Shown here in pieces: positions 25,292-38,275 of a stretch of DNA of 64,000 nucleotides. The translations under genes were made by a program, and so were the position numbers. The DNA comes from Atrina japonica. Its lineage: Eukaryota; Mollusca; Bivalvia; Pterioida; Pinnidae. The first letter of the stretch is position 1; each line of letters starts with the position of its first letter. A model generated the notes under the pieces. It did no database searches, was not told where the DNA came from, and saw only the letters and a program-made list of their open reading frames with translations. Location: contig BROG01000135.1 in NCBI GenBank assembly GCA_030159075.1, positions 679,001 to 743,000 of the forward strand, written 5' to 3'.

Positions 25292-25550
25292 CCGTGTCCG
25301 AGAAAGTGAGTATTATACAGTGCCCAAGCTAGTGAAGAATAAACATTTATGACCAATCAATCATTATACAGTGCCTTTGTATGAGATAGCGATCATTATG
25401 CGGTGTCTGAGCTAGTAAGTAGTACACCGTGCCCGAGGGTGTGATCGTTGTCGTGTATGAGCTAGTGGGCGTTATACTGTGCCCGAGCTAGTGAGCGTTA
25501 AACAGTGTATGAAATAGCGAGCATTATACAGTGTTCGAGCTCATGTGTCA
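25292..25550. repeat. Degenerate minisatellite, about 26-30 bp unit
   Basis: The motif TTATACAGTGCCCGAGCTAG recurs with substitutions at about 25313, 25365, 25395, 25428, 25470 and 25528, with spacing near 26-50 bp. An old, diverged tandem repeat. Confidence 0.6.
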
Positions 25551-25784
25551 TACCATCTCACACATTTTGCCCGATCTGGGAGTCAACCCATCCACAAAAA
25601 AACTAGTAGAACTCGCTAGCAATACCTAGACGTCCACCTATCAAAGTGTAGACAAGTGGGAAGTTATTTGTGAGTTACAACTTTAATACGTCCTCTTCCA
25701 TAACTACCCAGTACATTCGATTGTCGACATGTTCCGACTATAACAAGTTATGTTGCGACCTGAGCATTTAAAAACAGGCATCAC

Positions 25785-26756
25785 CGGGGACTTTAATATA
25801 TTTGTATTCGGGGTTGATCTTTATTGCTATGAATAATAATACATAGGTAAACCAATGGAAAGGGCGAAAGCATTCACCAACAGTTAAATTCGACGGGGGC
25901 AACATGACAGAATCCACAAAGGGATTAATGTTCAGTGATTTTATCGGCTATGCACTCATTTTTAAAAATAAAATAAATACAGTGAGTGGCTGACTGTTCC
26001 CTTGGTGTTAAAACATAAATATAATCTATGTGTTATTTAAATGCAACATTAAGTTTTTTATTCTATATATTTTACTATATCCCAGCATATCCATCATTTC
26101 TTGCAATTCACATTACTCGAGTAATGGATGCGCTTCGTGATCGGGTCCAATGTACAACACTAGTTGTTATGACCTAGTCTCAGTCTGCAAAACGTTTGCT
26201 AGTACGGTAGTTTAATACGTCGTTTGCAAAGCGCTTTTAAGTAATGACTTTGCAATTCCGACATTTTGTTTATGCCTCGAGCTAATAGTCTATTTTCGAG
26301 TTCTTGCGTAATCCGGTTTTGGGTAAGACTTTTCTTGTGTCACTACAACTTTGTTTGCCCTAGCAATTTCCGGTATGTGTCTTTGCGTCGATCAAGAAAT
26401 AAAATGCTAAAGATTTCATACAATAGATCAAAATGTCAAAAATTTCCATCTTTGTTATATTGATCAGACGTTAACTGAATTTGTTTTTTTACATAAATGT
26501 ACTGACAATAATCTGGCCTTCAGATATAACTGCATTTTATTCCATGATACACGCAAGACACATACTGAAAAACGCTAGGGCTAACAAAGTTGAATCGGCG
26601 CACAAAAAATGCAGATCCAAAACGGATTACGTAAGAACTCGAAAATTGTCTATTCCCGATGTGAAAGAATATTTACTATTAGTTGTATGAGTCCCCGGAT
26701 GTAGTAGGAATAAAAAAATGTGACCTTCTCTACATATATTAAAGTTTCGCCCACTA
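25785..26756 (-). mobile_element. Dispersed element E, copy 2 (longer copy, inverted)
   Basis: Inverted relative of 17984-18588. The ends carry GACTTTAATATATTTGTA (left) and CTACATATATTAAAGTTTCG (right), so ACTTTAATATAT forms an imperfect terminal inverted repeat. Open frames inside (26266-26690) show no recognisable domain. It is probably a non-autonomous DNA element of roughly 0.95 kb. Confidence 0.65.
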
Positions 26757-27967
26757 TAATTATGAACAAGTAAAGGTCACTCGAATACTTACAGTATCAT
26801 GATGCACTTGTACATTTTCTGAAATATATGTGATGCTTTGGTTACAAGGTTTCTTTACCAGCAGTTACGTTTCTCGGTGATTTTGAAGGCATCTAATGAA
26901 AACCTGTCCTCAATTTATTCATGCAATATGCATTCTGTGAAATGCACAATAATAAGACTTCCAATGTATGCATTGACGCCTTTAATATGTAAACTATGCT
27001 GGAAGTCATATCACAAATACCGATGGGAAATTGCAAATAAATCAATAAAACAATGTTGCATTTGCCAATTTTAAAACGAGGGAAATAGGATATTCGTGAT
27101 GAGTTAAAACGTATTTTTTCAGATGCGAATGAAATGTATGTTGTACAAAAAGTTGTTGTTGAGAAATAATTTAATAAGTTTCAATAAAAATGAAGTGAAA
27201 TAAACTGTCCTAGACATCTGTTGCATATATACAGACTGTAGAAAGAAGGCTTTTATTCAGTTTTAACATTTTATCTAAAATGTCCGTTTTACAATGATAC
27301 TCGGGTATTGTCTTGTTTATAGTTAGTTTCAACAAGGAAAACAGTCACTTTTATATACCAACTTCTGTTGTCACAAATTGTGTACACACTGTCGGTTATA
27401 GGTTTCTACTCTTTGTGTAGTGACTACAGTAAGCTGATATCCACTATAATTATGTGTAAAATCAATGACGACGTTCTTTTATTTAGAATAGATATATATA
27501 CATTATGTATCATGTGTATTTAATAATGTGATAATGACGTCGGGATCGGTCTTCGGGGAATCGTATATGATAATTTATTGGATTCCATAACCCACATCTT
27601 AAACGACATTTTAGTGAAGTTGTGATCGTTAAATCTTTTTGCTAGTCTGGAAACAACAAAATGTATTTTAGCATAAATTTACTGTTACTGTTCTGTTTAT
27701 AACAAATTTAATTTTAGCTTTTATTGATACCTAATCAAATGAAGTTAAGCCATCGTCTAGTCCCGTGGGACGGCGTGTACGAATATTCAATTTGATTGTT
27801 CACGATAGTATCCTCATATCAGTGTACTGGGCCAGGAATGGTCGAGGATTGTCAACTATGTATATAGGCCCTACTTTGTACATTATCATTTCATATTGTC
27901 TCTACTGGTAGTATACGATCAACAGAGATTCTTAGGTTGTAGTTTATTTTTGTTCTATGTCACACCA

Positions 27968-28100
27968 CAGGGACCTGAAATTCTGTATGTATATTGATAT
28001 ACAAACATTTTACATAGCTTGTCCTCTGTAATGAAGAGGTCAACAACAGAAAGGAGTGCAACGCGTTTTTTGGGGTCACTGCCAACTCAGACTGTTAAAT
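27968..28100 (+). repeat. Long inverted repeat, left arm
   Basis: Blocks CCACAGGGACCTG, ACATAGCTTG, CCTCTGTAATGA, GGAGTGCAACGCGTTTT and CTCAGACTGT match the reverse complement of 29468-29610 at a rough 80-85% by eye. The arms enclose about 1.37 kb with no recognised gene. Confidence 0.8.
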
Positions 28101-29467
28101 GCACATAAAACCAAGTCAGGTCAATTCAGAACAAAAGCAGGTCTTTGTTATCTCCCAACCGGAAGTCAACTATTCGAGAAGATATTGTAACTTGAAGCAT
28201 GGCGACGTTCATGGGTCCCTCATGGAAAAAAACAAAAAGAATAAAGGATTGCTTTTCGTCCTGCACATTGATTTTTTTTCCATGATCCATTGCATTTATA
28301 CTCAGTGCTTTTCAAAAGAAATGAAAAACAATCCTTATATTTACATTTATTACCATTTTCTGTGAATCTGTGGTCAACTGGTTACAAAATTCATTGCATG
28401 TAATTGGCTTTGCGATGGGAGTTTTTCATAGGACGTAACAGCTGAACACCTGTGTGAGACGAGAAGTAGTTTCCCTTTTCTGCCCGGAAATACTAAATGG
28501 AATTAAGGTTTATTTTCATATTCTCATATCATTTTGAAAGAAACTAGTGATATGGAATTTTTTTTATAGATTCGTTTTGAGGTTATTTTAAAATATTCGA
28601 CTGCTTGTTACTGGAAGGTTAAATGTGTCAGAAGAAAATTGAAAATGCAAATGGCCCATGGCTATGCTGTATAATGTATTTACAACGAATTTGCGTTTGA
28701 ATTCCGATATATTATTAATGGAATACCATACAAAGTTTGAGTGTGACTTACGAGAAGGGAGACAGCTAATATCCATTCATGACAACTGAAATTAGCCATT
28801 TTATTTGACATTTTTACCACTCAGCTGGGAACCATGATGACCGATTCGTACGTAACTTACGTAACTATTTCACACGGCCCGATTTCACACGATGCAGGTG
28901 ACGAATTGTTTCTGACAGGAATATCCGGTGAAGGCAAACAAATCGACCTGTTTATCAAAGATTCTTGACAAAATTAAACTAATCCTAACTCTTTTTTTTT
29001 TTGTTGTAACTACGAAACGAACTTTCATTTCTGTAGTCTGTGGTTCTGGTCATAACATATGACCTAGATATATCGCGATATGGACCTGTAGGTTGTACAA
29101 TGTGCTACAGATGTAGTCTCGTGTTTCCGATTTCTTTCTGTGATTTTTTATTTGTTTTGTGGTAGGTCTATGTGTGGTTTTTAAGATTAAATATATAAGA
29201 AATAAACATGTGATATTCTTTTCTTTAATGATTCGTTCATATATTCTTACGTTGAAAAGTAAAACGGTTAATACTCGGACCACGGGACTGCAAATACTGA
29301 ATATACAATATATCGCTCTATATACTTGCAATGAAGAGGGATTGCAGTCGGTATGTAAATGTTGAGAGTTGTACTTGTTTAATAATTCCAAAAGACCGTG
29401 TATAGATAGAATAACCACTATTCAAGCTGTATAAATCCTTCGTTTGGTGAAAATACGTAGATAAACG

Positions 29468-29610
29468 AGGACCTACAGTCTGAGTCGGCAGTAAAACCCA
29501 AAACGCGTTGCACTCCATTCCTTTGTTTACCTCGTCATTACAGAGGGCAAGCTATGTAAATGACTTGTATACCAATATACGGACAGAATCCCAGCTTCCT
29601 GTGGTCCCAT
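29468..29610 (-). repeat. Long inverted repeat, right arm
   Basis: Carries ACAGTCTGAGTCGGCAG, AAAACGCGTTGCACTCC, TCATTACAGAGGGCAAGCTA and CTTCCTGTGGTCCCAT, complementary in order to the left arm at 27968. With it the unit would be a roughly 1.65-kb foldback or long-TIR element. Confidence 0.8.
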
Positions 29611-29771
29611 TAAAGATTTTCACGACACGGAGACGTCACAAACTTTAAGGTGAAATGCTACAGATTTTGACTTGAGCCAAAGGTTTATCTGTATCGTAAT
29701 GTTTGTAGAATGTCATACGTATTCGTACATGCATCATGATTATAAAATGTATTTCCACAATTTTTAAATAT

Positions 29772-29772
<1 letters not shown>

Positions 29773-29803
<31 letters not shown>

Positions 29804-29830
29804 TGTATGTATGCATGTGTGTATGTATGT
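29773..29830. repeat. (TATG)n microsatellite
   Basis: About 14 TATG units with one GCATG and one TGTG variant. Confidence 0.95.
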
Positions 29831-30530
29831 ACTCATTCTTTTGGTTATTTGGGTAGCATATATGTGATTCGGTATAGAAGTAAAACGAAGGAGAAATTAA
29901 TATGGAGACTGAACGTAGTGCACAATACATTGTATTCCGGAATCGGCATAACAAACGCATCAGGTGATTTGAATTACAAGGGGAAATGTCTTGGAATCTT
30001 CAATGTAAATTAAATGACTCATTTCAGATGACAACATGTACAGATCGATTTAACTGTGAATAAGGTCGTTTGTGATTAATACAGTCACAGAAAAAAAAAT
30101 CCTCGGTTTCGCAATTTTCTTCGATTTCTCTGCCTCGGCTTAGATCTCCTGCCTTTCAAAGTTCAGACAAATTATAAATTATTTATACAACTTAATCTTG
30201 CGATAATGACACCAAGAGGTGAATTAATTAATAAGGTATCAAAACGAAATTAATTTGTTGGTATATGTCAATGCAATCTGGGCATGCGTGACAGATAGGC
30301 ATTAGGAATAGGGGGTATATAGAAAGGAAATAATCATACATGAGTGATAAAGGGTTAGGCAATACAAACAGGATGTAGGCTCTATATAAAAGTGAAATAT
30401 TCGTACAGACGATGTGAAAAGGGATAAGTAATAGACAAAAATGTTTTGAAAAAATTAGAATTCAGCGGTTCGACATTGAGAATGAAAGATGCTTGAGATA
30501 ATGTGTTAAAGAAGCACACCACTATTAGGG

Positions 30531-30615
30531 TCATGTTCTCACTTTTTTATTTACCAAGGTTTTTACCAAAAAGTGAGACACCAAACCTCTGGTAAACCAA
30601 AATGTGAGAACATGA
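30531..30615. repeat. CCCTGGTAAA palindrome, copy 3
   Basis: TCATGTTCTCACTTTTTTAT and the complementary ACCAAAATGTGAGAACATGA arm flank an internal second half-module (AAAAAGTGAGACACC). A hairpin of about 85 bp, 500 bp before the RRM1 exon. Confidence 0.75.
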
Positions 30616-30750
30616 AAGTAGAATCAAATAGTTTGATATTCTGAGATTGATATCATCAAGTTGGTTATCATTTTCTTTTTCTTCATCTTTACTCTTTTTT
30701 GTGGCGTAGGTTTATACAACAGATATTATCAATCTTAGCCCGTCCTATGT

Positions 30751-30807
30751 ATAATGTTCTCACATTTTGATTAACATAGGGCTTAACCAAAACGCGAGAA
30801 CGTTATG
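30751..30807. repeat. CCCTGGTAAA palindrome, copy 4 (diverged centre)
   Basis: ATAATGTTCTCACATTTTG faces AAAACGCGAGAACGTTAT around a TTAACATAGGGCTTAA centre. Confidence 0.7.
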
Positions 30808-31114
30808 ATTAATTTTCTTTTTTGTGAACCCCCTTGTGAATCAAAACGTAAGGATTTGATATATATGTATTACCTAAACGAACTCCCGAAGTTTACACAT
30901 TATGAACATTCTGACATTGAGAGCATACAATTATTAAAAAAAAGGTCAACGTCACATGTGTACGTCATAATGTAACTTCCTGTATAAGGGGAGACAACTG
31001 TCATACACACGCAGTGACGTCTGCAGCTGACAGACAGATTGAAAGAGATAAAAAGATAGATAGATATGTGGATTGATACATTGGTAAATAATTTATCTTT
31101 TTCTTTCATTGTAG

Positions 31115-31163
31115 ATGAACCGTCCTATTCAAGTAAAACCCGCAGACAGCGAAAGCCGGGCAG
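31115..31163 (+). CDS. CELF4: CELF/Bruno RNA-binding protein, exon encoding the end of RRM1
   Basis: A 49-nt exon coding for MNRPIQVKPADSESRA plus the first base of the next codon. This is the highly conserved last strand of CELF RRM1, where the M-N-R-P-I-Q-V-K-P-A-D stretch contacts RNA. The acceptor is a pyrimidine-rich tract ending in TTTCATTGTAG. The donor is CAG|GTAATT. Phase 1 at the end joins G to the AA that opens the exon at 57917, making Glu and the conserved E-D-R-K-L-F. The ATG at 31115 is an internal methionine right after the acceptor, not the start. CELF proteins regulate alternative splicing, translation and mRNA decay through GU-rich sites. The symbol is an orthology guess within CELF3-6. 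RRM1's first exons are not in the window. Confidence 0.93.
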
Positions 31164-33530
31164 GTAATTTAACTTCCGTTATTCTGAGCAGGGCGGATCC
31201 AACAAATTGTGAAAGGCGGGGTCCAGTTTCAGGTAACTTCACGGAATGTCCCATCTGGTCATCTATAAACGCCCCAATATATAATATATTATGTACACGT
31301 AGCTAGTTGGGAAATATTTTGATATTCTGAGATATGGGTTGTAATATATTTCTGACATATATACATTTATTCTATGATAAAGACAATTACAATATATTAT
31401 CGGCATAGTTATATTTCAGGTCTTTCGTACAATTTAGCTCATTGACAATTTTCCTCTTTTTGATGTATTTAGGTGATTTTATGCAATCGGTTTACCTTGA
31501 TCTTATATTTGGTACCTGCATGCTGAAAAATGATCATCTTAACCATCGTCGTCGCTCTCGTCGTCATTATCATCACATTTCTTATAGATTATGCACATGT
31601 ATTTCATTTCAACTTAAGGCCACATTCCGGGGGATTAAAATCACATTTCTTGGGAGTTTTGTAACATTTGACATTTTCTTTAGAACACCACTCCTAACAG
31701 AAGGAAATGAAGAAAAAAAATCGCCACATTAACGGATTTACTAACGGAATTCCATCTCTAAATTTACTTCCGTGAAAGATGTAACATTCCACATAAGAAA
31801 TCCTTACTACACTTCAGATTTGACCGCGTGACAATCTAAAGAGTAGTAGGCGTATTCCTTATATGGTATGTCAAATGCTTTAACCGCTTTACCGTCAGCC
31901 AATCAGCACGAATATCAGGATGACGTAATGGAGTCAGGACGATATGTAGGCTACACGGAAGTGAGTACCGGTACATGGAATTCAAGTCTCAAATAGTTGC
32001 AATTATGTTGTGACACAACTTTATACCGACGGATTAATGAAAATAATGGATCGGATAAGCAACTGACCAAATTTCCTACGGCTGCGACGAGAAATATTTA
32101 GTTAAACGGATCGATATGGTGCGGTGAAAATGTGTCACCGCATGTCCGGTCTTGCTACGAGTACGAAGAAGCCGACTGATTTTACCAAACAAAATAACTT
32201 AAATTGGGGACAGAATTTCGGTCAAATGTATTCCTTGTTCAACAAGACATGATGTGCTGATTCTAGCATAGGCTCTTTATCATGGACAGTTTGTTTTCGT
32301 TCCCATGCCTCGTTTTTTATATTACCCCTTTTCCATACTATCTTGAGAGTTTATTATTAGATTTGCACGCTGGGTGTTTCCCGTTCTAATTAATTACCTT
32401 TAAGTTTATTTCTGAACGGTACTCTCCGGAATGTGACGTTAAACTCTCTGTACTCGTATCACGAATATAACATCACCATCATCGTCGTCATCGACACCAT
32501 CATTATCGTCATCATCTCTTGGAAATTGTTTTCAGAGAAAATTCAAAAACTACTTTACGCTATCCAAATCTTGAAATCGTTTTTCTTTCGTACTAGAATC
32601 TAATTCAGATTGGTATTAATTTAGCATGGAGAAAAATCCTGCTGAATATTATTACAAAGATCCGGTGAAATCCAACAGATTTGTCTAATGCTCTTCAATT
32701 ACCATGGCAACGAAATAGCTTCTCATTATCAGGTCAATGCCTTCGATGTCGCATTTTGATAATTTATCCTGATTCAGTTCTCGACAAGTGATAAATAAAT
32801 TTGCACATCATTATCACGTCAGAACTTCACGTCACTGTATCCTATTGTTAAGTACAACAATTCCGAGTAAATAAAAAAAATAATTTTCATTTTCTTTTTT
32901 TTTTTCGTATTGAATTTTTAGTTTCGCATTGAAATAATAATTCAACGCCAATGTTTTCTGTTTAGCCACCCTTCTGTCTAGAAGCTACATTTAGTTGTCT
33001 TAGAGAAAGTGCAAGCCAGTTGGCAATCTTTCATACAGAGTTGTCGGTCCTTGTCCTTTTTCTCAATATCTGCCAACGACTCGAATTTACAAGATTATTG
33101 TAAAATATACAAATATACTATAGATTTTGCTTCTTACAAGTTATTTGCCTTTTTTGTATATATCTATAGTTTTGACCAAAAATATATAAATATTTGACAC
33201 GAAAATACTTTTTTAAAAAGGCTATATACGTATGAACTATATGTTTGTGAAAAGTATTTCTATTCTGAGTAATTTTGTCTATCTATTAATCATGTCGGTT
33301 ATACGATCACGTGTTTTGGGACTACTTTTGAGACATTGATGGAGATTGAGAGGGGGTGCAAGGACCGACAACTTCGTATGAGAGATTGTTTAATGGGTAC
33401 AACGGGTGAACAGTATTAACAACAGTTTCCCGCGGTTTGTGTTGCTACTTGCTTTGGCTTGACTTAACGAGCGTCGTGACTTCATAAATACCTGCTCTTG
33501 CATTCATCCCCGTGAGGCAGGTAGAGTTGA

Positions 33531-33561
33531 CGCGCGCGCGCGCGTGTGTGTGTGTGTGTGT
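33531..33561. repeat. (CG)n(TG)n run
   Basis: About seven CG units pass directly into nine TG units, continuous alternating purine-pyrimidine favourable to left-handed DNA. Confidence 0.9.
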
Positions 33562-33660
33562 TTTAAGTGTCACTGTACTTATACAATTGCGCATGCTAGA
33601 CTATTTACCCACCATCTAGACGTTGTATCGTATCCTCATATTTCAAATTTTTTTTATATA

Positions 33661-33748
33661 CCAGGAGTTTTACCGTAAAGTGAGATATTTTCATGTTCCC
33701 ACTTTTTGATAAAATCCCTGGTAAATCTAAAGGTGAGAACACGATAAT
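33661..33748. repeat. CCCTGGTAAA palindrome, copy 5
   Basis: A half-module (CCAGGAGTTTTACCGTAAAG) precedes a full hairpin from TCATGTTCCCACTTTTTGAT through ATCCCTGGTAAATC to GGTGAGAACACGATAAT. Confidence 0.75.
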
Positions 33749-33984
33749 ATTAGAACTTTGCGGACAGGAGATAAAAAAAATTATCTCACCTGTGACAATC
33801 TGGCACGTATGGGGAACAAACCCGGGACCTTCGTAGCTATACTTATTGTTTGTTTTGCAGCTGTTGAAATATAGACGCTGGTGCTCATCCTAGGATACAT
33901 GCCGATATGATTCCCTATATCAGTAACGTTCAGTCTGGGGTGATATAGACCACAACGCTACGGGTACGAACACGGGTATAGTTT

Positions 33985-34105
33985 TTAATGGTGCCTTGCG
34001 TCACACTCATTAATTTCTCAGTTTTATTTATGGTGGCGACCAGTTTAAATGGTGGAGGGAAGAACCCGAGAAGATACCACTTGCCTTCCACAAGTAAACA
34101 TTCAA
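33985..34105 (-). mobile_element. tRNA-derived SINE, family C, 5'-truncated
   Basis: On the minus strand TTTACTTGTGGAAGGCAAG, TCTCGGGTTCTTCCCTCCAC and CTGGTCGCCACCATAAATA match the body and tail of the family C copies at 52940 and 58460. Confidence 0.7.
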
Positions 34106-35857
34106 TTTTACAACATTTGCGAAGAAGGAATCCCCGGGAATTGATTTACCTATTGATAATTCTCTGATTATCATTATAAAACGACTTTTTGCACGCACAT
34201 ATTTTTATGACAAACCCTTAGTTTAATGTGAGCTGTCATACTTAGTAAGCAAATTACTGTTATACCGTCAAGTCGTATATTTATATCTCCAGATGTTCGT
34301 TATAAACTCGATTCGTTGCAAGTTACACTTCAGGAAATTCCAAGTATCAATGTTAAAATGTTGAGCATCATTTATCTGATAAATTTAAAGACATCTGTTA
34401 AAGAACACTTCTACATAAACAACATTTGTGTACCATTAAGAAGAACTAGGATAAAATTCTGACTTCAAACAACGAAAGGCAACAACGGTCCCTTACTTTG
34501 AGCTAATTACAATATAGTCAAACAAAATTTTACGACAATTAATGCCCTCAAGTTTCCGGCATATATAACAAAGAAGGATTCCGCTAATGGAACTCGTTAT
34601 AAATATTTGAAATAACGGCAAAATATCCGTAAAATCTAAGAAATCATTGATTTTCCTCAAATAGCAACTGTATGACACAGTATCACACGCCATTCTACTT
34701 CAAGGATCGATCCACTAGATTCTGCGTTCTTAATTAGGATAAAACGTCGTATTCGGATTGCTACGGAGACGGCTTGTTGCGTTTTCCTGGTGTCTATCGG
34801 ATTTTCAATATCCGATAGCATCTTTTCTCGGGGAAACCAGCTCAGATGGAATTCTGATACATTTACCGAACACCGGATGATTCACTCTTGTCAATTGCAA
34901 ATCACAACAAAAAATCAAAGCCTTGGTTTATTCCTTTGAGTGTCGTCTGATTATGTTCGCACGCACTCTCTCCATGACAACAAGTAGGGCGTATACTTGT
35001 AGGGTATATATGATTTATTTTAAACATATTTTATTGTTTCAAACAATAGGATGAGACACAAGTTATCACAACTTAGATTGTCTTCTCCTTAATCAATATA
35101 CATATATAGCAAAAAATGTAGAGGTCACAATGAATGTATACATGTAAATAGGAACATAACAGAAAAGAATACAGGTAAATAAATGGGTGATTGGGTAACA
35201 AACGTATATACATATACACAGAAAGTACTACATAAACTGGTGAGTTGATCATGATATAATTTCAACTATTGAAAATATATTGATATTGCATTATAACAGT
35301 AAGAGGTATATATAGGGTATATATGGATGTGATAAGGCGACGCCAGAGGATATTGTCATCTAGTGTTGTTTTTAATTTACCGGGTGCACGTGAGTGTAAA
35401 TACAAAATTTACAACATGACAACTACTGTCATTTATATTTACATCCATTCGGTTAATTCTAAATATACAACGTAATGGTAAATAAAGAGGTTTGTACGAT
35501 TTTAAAAATGAAAAAAAAATATGAAAATACAGTTACTTATAGTACTAAAATGTTGTTCAGCAACTTCTGTTCAGATGATTCAATGTTTGTTATAATGAAA
35601 ATCCACCAAATCGAGATTTTTACAGTTTTTTTTTTTACAATCAACATTACCTGTAAGCGATTGACTGTGTTTGTCCGGAAGTGAACTGCAACCGGAAGTT
35701 CCTTGTTTCCCCTTCACTAGACAGAGACATAATGTTGAATCAACTAATGAGAGAATTATTTAGAAACCAAACCAAACTATTTTATCCCAGGATGGTTTTT
35801 AAAATGGTATAATTCATAATTCACGTGGTCAAAGCATTGCTTTTTAAACCATGACGT

Positions 35858-36020
35858 TTCTGACCTCGTGTCTCGCTGGAAGCTAAGCTGATTTTGTGAG
35901 AAAGTTTGTCAGTTTACTTGCGGAAGATCGATGGTGTTTCATCCATCATTAAAAAATGGCCGCCACCACATAACAATAAACTGAAAAAAAATGTTGAGTG
36001 TAGTGTAACATATCAATAAG
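35858..36020 (+). mobile_element. tRNA-derived SINE, family C, partial
   Basis: GTGTCTCGCTGGAAGCTAAG, TTTTGTGAGAAAGTTTGTC, TTTACTTGCGGAAG, and GGCCGCCACCACATAA followed by TGTTGAGTGTAG. The head is missing and there is a small internal deletion before the CCATCATTAAAAAA segment. Confidence 0.75.
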
Positions 36021-38024
36021 ACAACAGATCTTTGGTTGGAGCCGAGTGATTTTTTTTTCATTATTATTATTATTATTTTTTTTTTTTTTTTTGTCAAGCA
36101 TGTGCATTTTTATATGAACAGATATACAATATTTCCTGGTTAGTAACAGTAGACTTGTGATCAGTTTCAGTACCCGGGTATCATGTACCTCCCACAGCTG
36201 GATATTCTTATCCGCTATTGCAAAAATCGACACTGTATAACTTAATTGTGTCGTGTGGCTGAAAACACTGATAATATTAATTACAAAACAAAAACAAACG
36301 CATACACAGTCTATGACTGATTTTACGACTTTCATTGAATTTTTAAAAATACAAAGTGCATATTTAAACGGAACTGGCGCGTGTCTAGAATTTTTTAAAA
36401 TGTAAACAAATTTATCGCATTCGCGTTTGACTGCACAGAGACTCTAGAAAATGACTGAAATGGCCAAGATTTAGATGTTTTCGACACAATAAATTATTCT
36501 CTTTGTGTAACATGTCAATTTAAAGTTCAAAGTCCGTGTCGCTTTATAAAGACCTCGGGCAGAATTACAGATACACGCGTACATTAGTATCAGTGACAAA
36601 ACCGAGTTTGTCTCGTCTAAGAAAATTTGTGTTTATAGAAAATTCAACAAAGATATCCCTTTAAATCTACCCCAAACTTTTGTTAACTTGTACTAAAATT
36701 AAACCCATCCTTTGTTTACCATAGCGCTTAGCACAATGACGAAAAGTTTATCGCACTCCAATTTTTGTGTTTAAGATAGTCACGGGTCAGTGAACACAGT
36801 TATGATAAAAACGAAGTCATGAATGACTGGCACGCGACTTGCTTTTAGGTGTCGTCTGTCCTCGCGTGCCACCATCGAGACGGTCGCGTGGCTTTCACCT
36901 GCTTTCTTTGGAAGTCCTATCAAATTAGCGTGTACGCGATATGTATTATAAATATTTCCCAGCAAATATAAGACTCAAGGCGAGTTTCCCACGAAAAAGA
37001 CACTTATTAAATTTTTTTAAAGAAATAGTGGCGGATCTTGGATTTTACATGGGTGAATTAGCGATTTTGAATTTGCATTACGGCCTCTCACTTGCTCATT
37101 TACATTCGTGTTCAGTATTCTATTTCCCACCATTAAAAGTAATTGTGATCATTTTGGGAGGGCGAGTTTCCCTAAAAGACTTACTGTTACATGATGGCAA
37201 TGCGATCTTTGACTTGGGTCAATGTTGAGATTATGAGCTATTTTTTCCCGGGTGTCAGTTACACCAATATTTGCATTATACTATTGACTATCTCTGTTAT
37301 GTCATTAACTACAAATGTCGACCTTACGAGAACGTATATAGCTCTGTGATGAAGATAGGGTTTTAGAGTATTAAGTTTAAGATCAAAATTTGACCAATTG
37401 GACTGTCAAAAATGATGTGGTATATTGAAATCAAATAAAAATATATAATTGTTGTTTTCCAAAGATATGGAGCTCTTATTAGGACACCCCTCCCCACGAT
37501 TTGTTTTCCTAGGCGGATACAAAGAGAATTCACAATCAATTCTTTAATATTTCGTTATTTCTCTTATCTCGCCGCCGTGATTTTTAAACATCTGTCGATA
37601 CTTCCGTATCGTCGTATTATATATATCCGTCGAATGAAACATGCGCGCTTTACATTTGACTTAAATTACAGTTTCAAAGGAAGAAAAGATTTCGGATTTT
37701 AATAATTCATAGATATCTCCAATCTGGATTGTCCATATCAGTACAAGACAGATGGTAGGGGTCGGCCGGGTTCAAAATGTCACAGAAAACACCACAGTCA
37801 GCGGTTATAATGATTTTCTTTTGTTTCCGAACAGGCGTGGACCATTTGTACCTCCAGTACAGAAGATGGTTCACTGAACGGATGGACATTCATCCTAAGA
37901 TTCTTTTGTATCCGACATCAACAATCTTATTTACAATCAAATTTTAACAAATGGATATACTTGACCTACTTCTGTTTTTATTTTTCGTATGTGGAAGTGA
38001 TTGATCTAACATGCAGCCAATAAC

Positions 38025-38275
38025 ATCCTGAATCGTGAGTTCGAGTCTAGCCGGTGGAAGGTCGGATTCCTGTCCTTCGGATGAGACAGTAAACACCGAG
38101 ATCCCGTGTCCCAGTAGGTGTCGGCACGTTAAAGAACTCTCAATGCTCAATGGCCATTAGTGCCGTGCATAAGCCAAAAATTTAAGTTCTTTATCAGCAT
38201 TTGCTGACGTCTCCATATGAGTGAAAGATTCTTGAGTGAGACGTTAAACAACAATACAACAACAACAAACATCGA
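38025..38275 (+). mobile_element. tRNA-derived SINE, family A, head-truncated
   Basis: Starts in the box B region (GAGTTCGAGTCTAGCC), then TTCGGATGAGACAGTAAAC, GTGTCGGCACGTTAAAGAAC and TTCTTGAGTGAGACGTTAAA, ending in an (ACAAC)n-like tail. It is more diverged than the 5525 copy. Confidence 0.85.

Noticed and set aside
31115..31117. ATG at 31115 as the start codon of a small protein
   Set aside because: It lies immediately after a strong splice acceptor and is the conserved internal Met at the end of CELF RRM1. The following sequence is a donor and intron.
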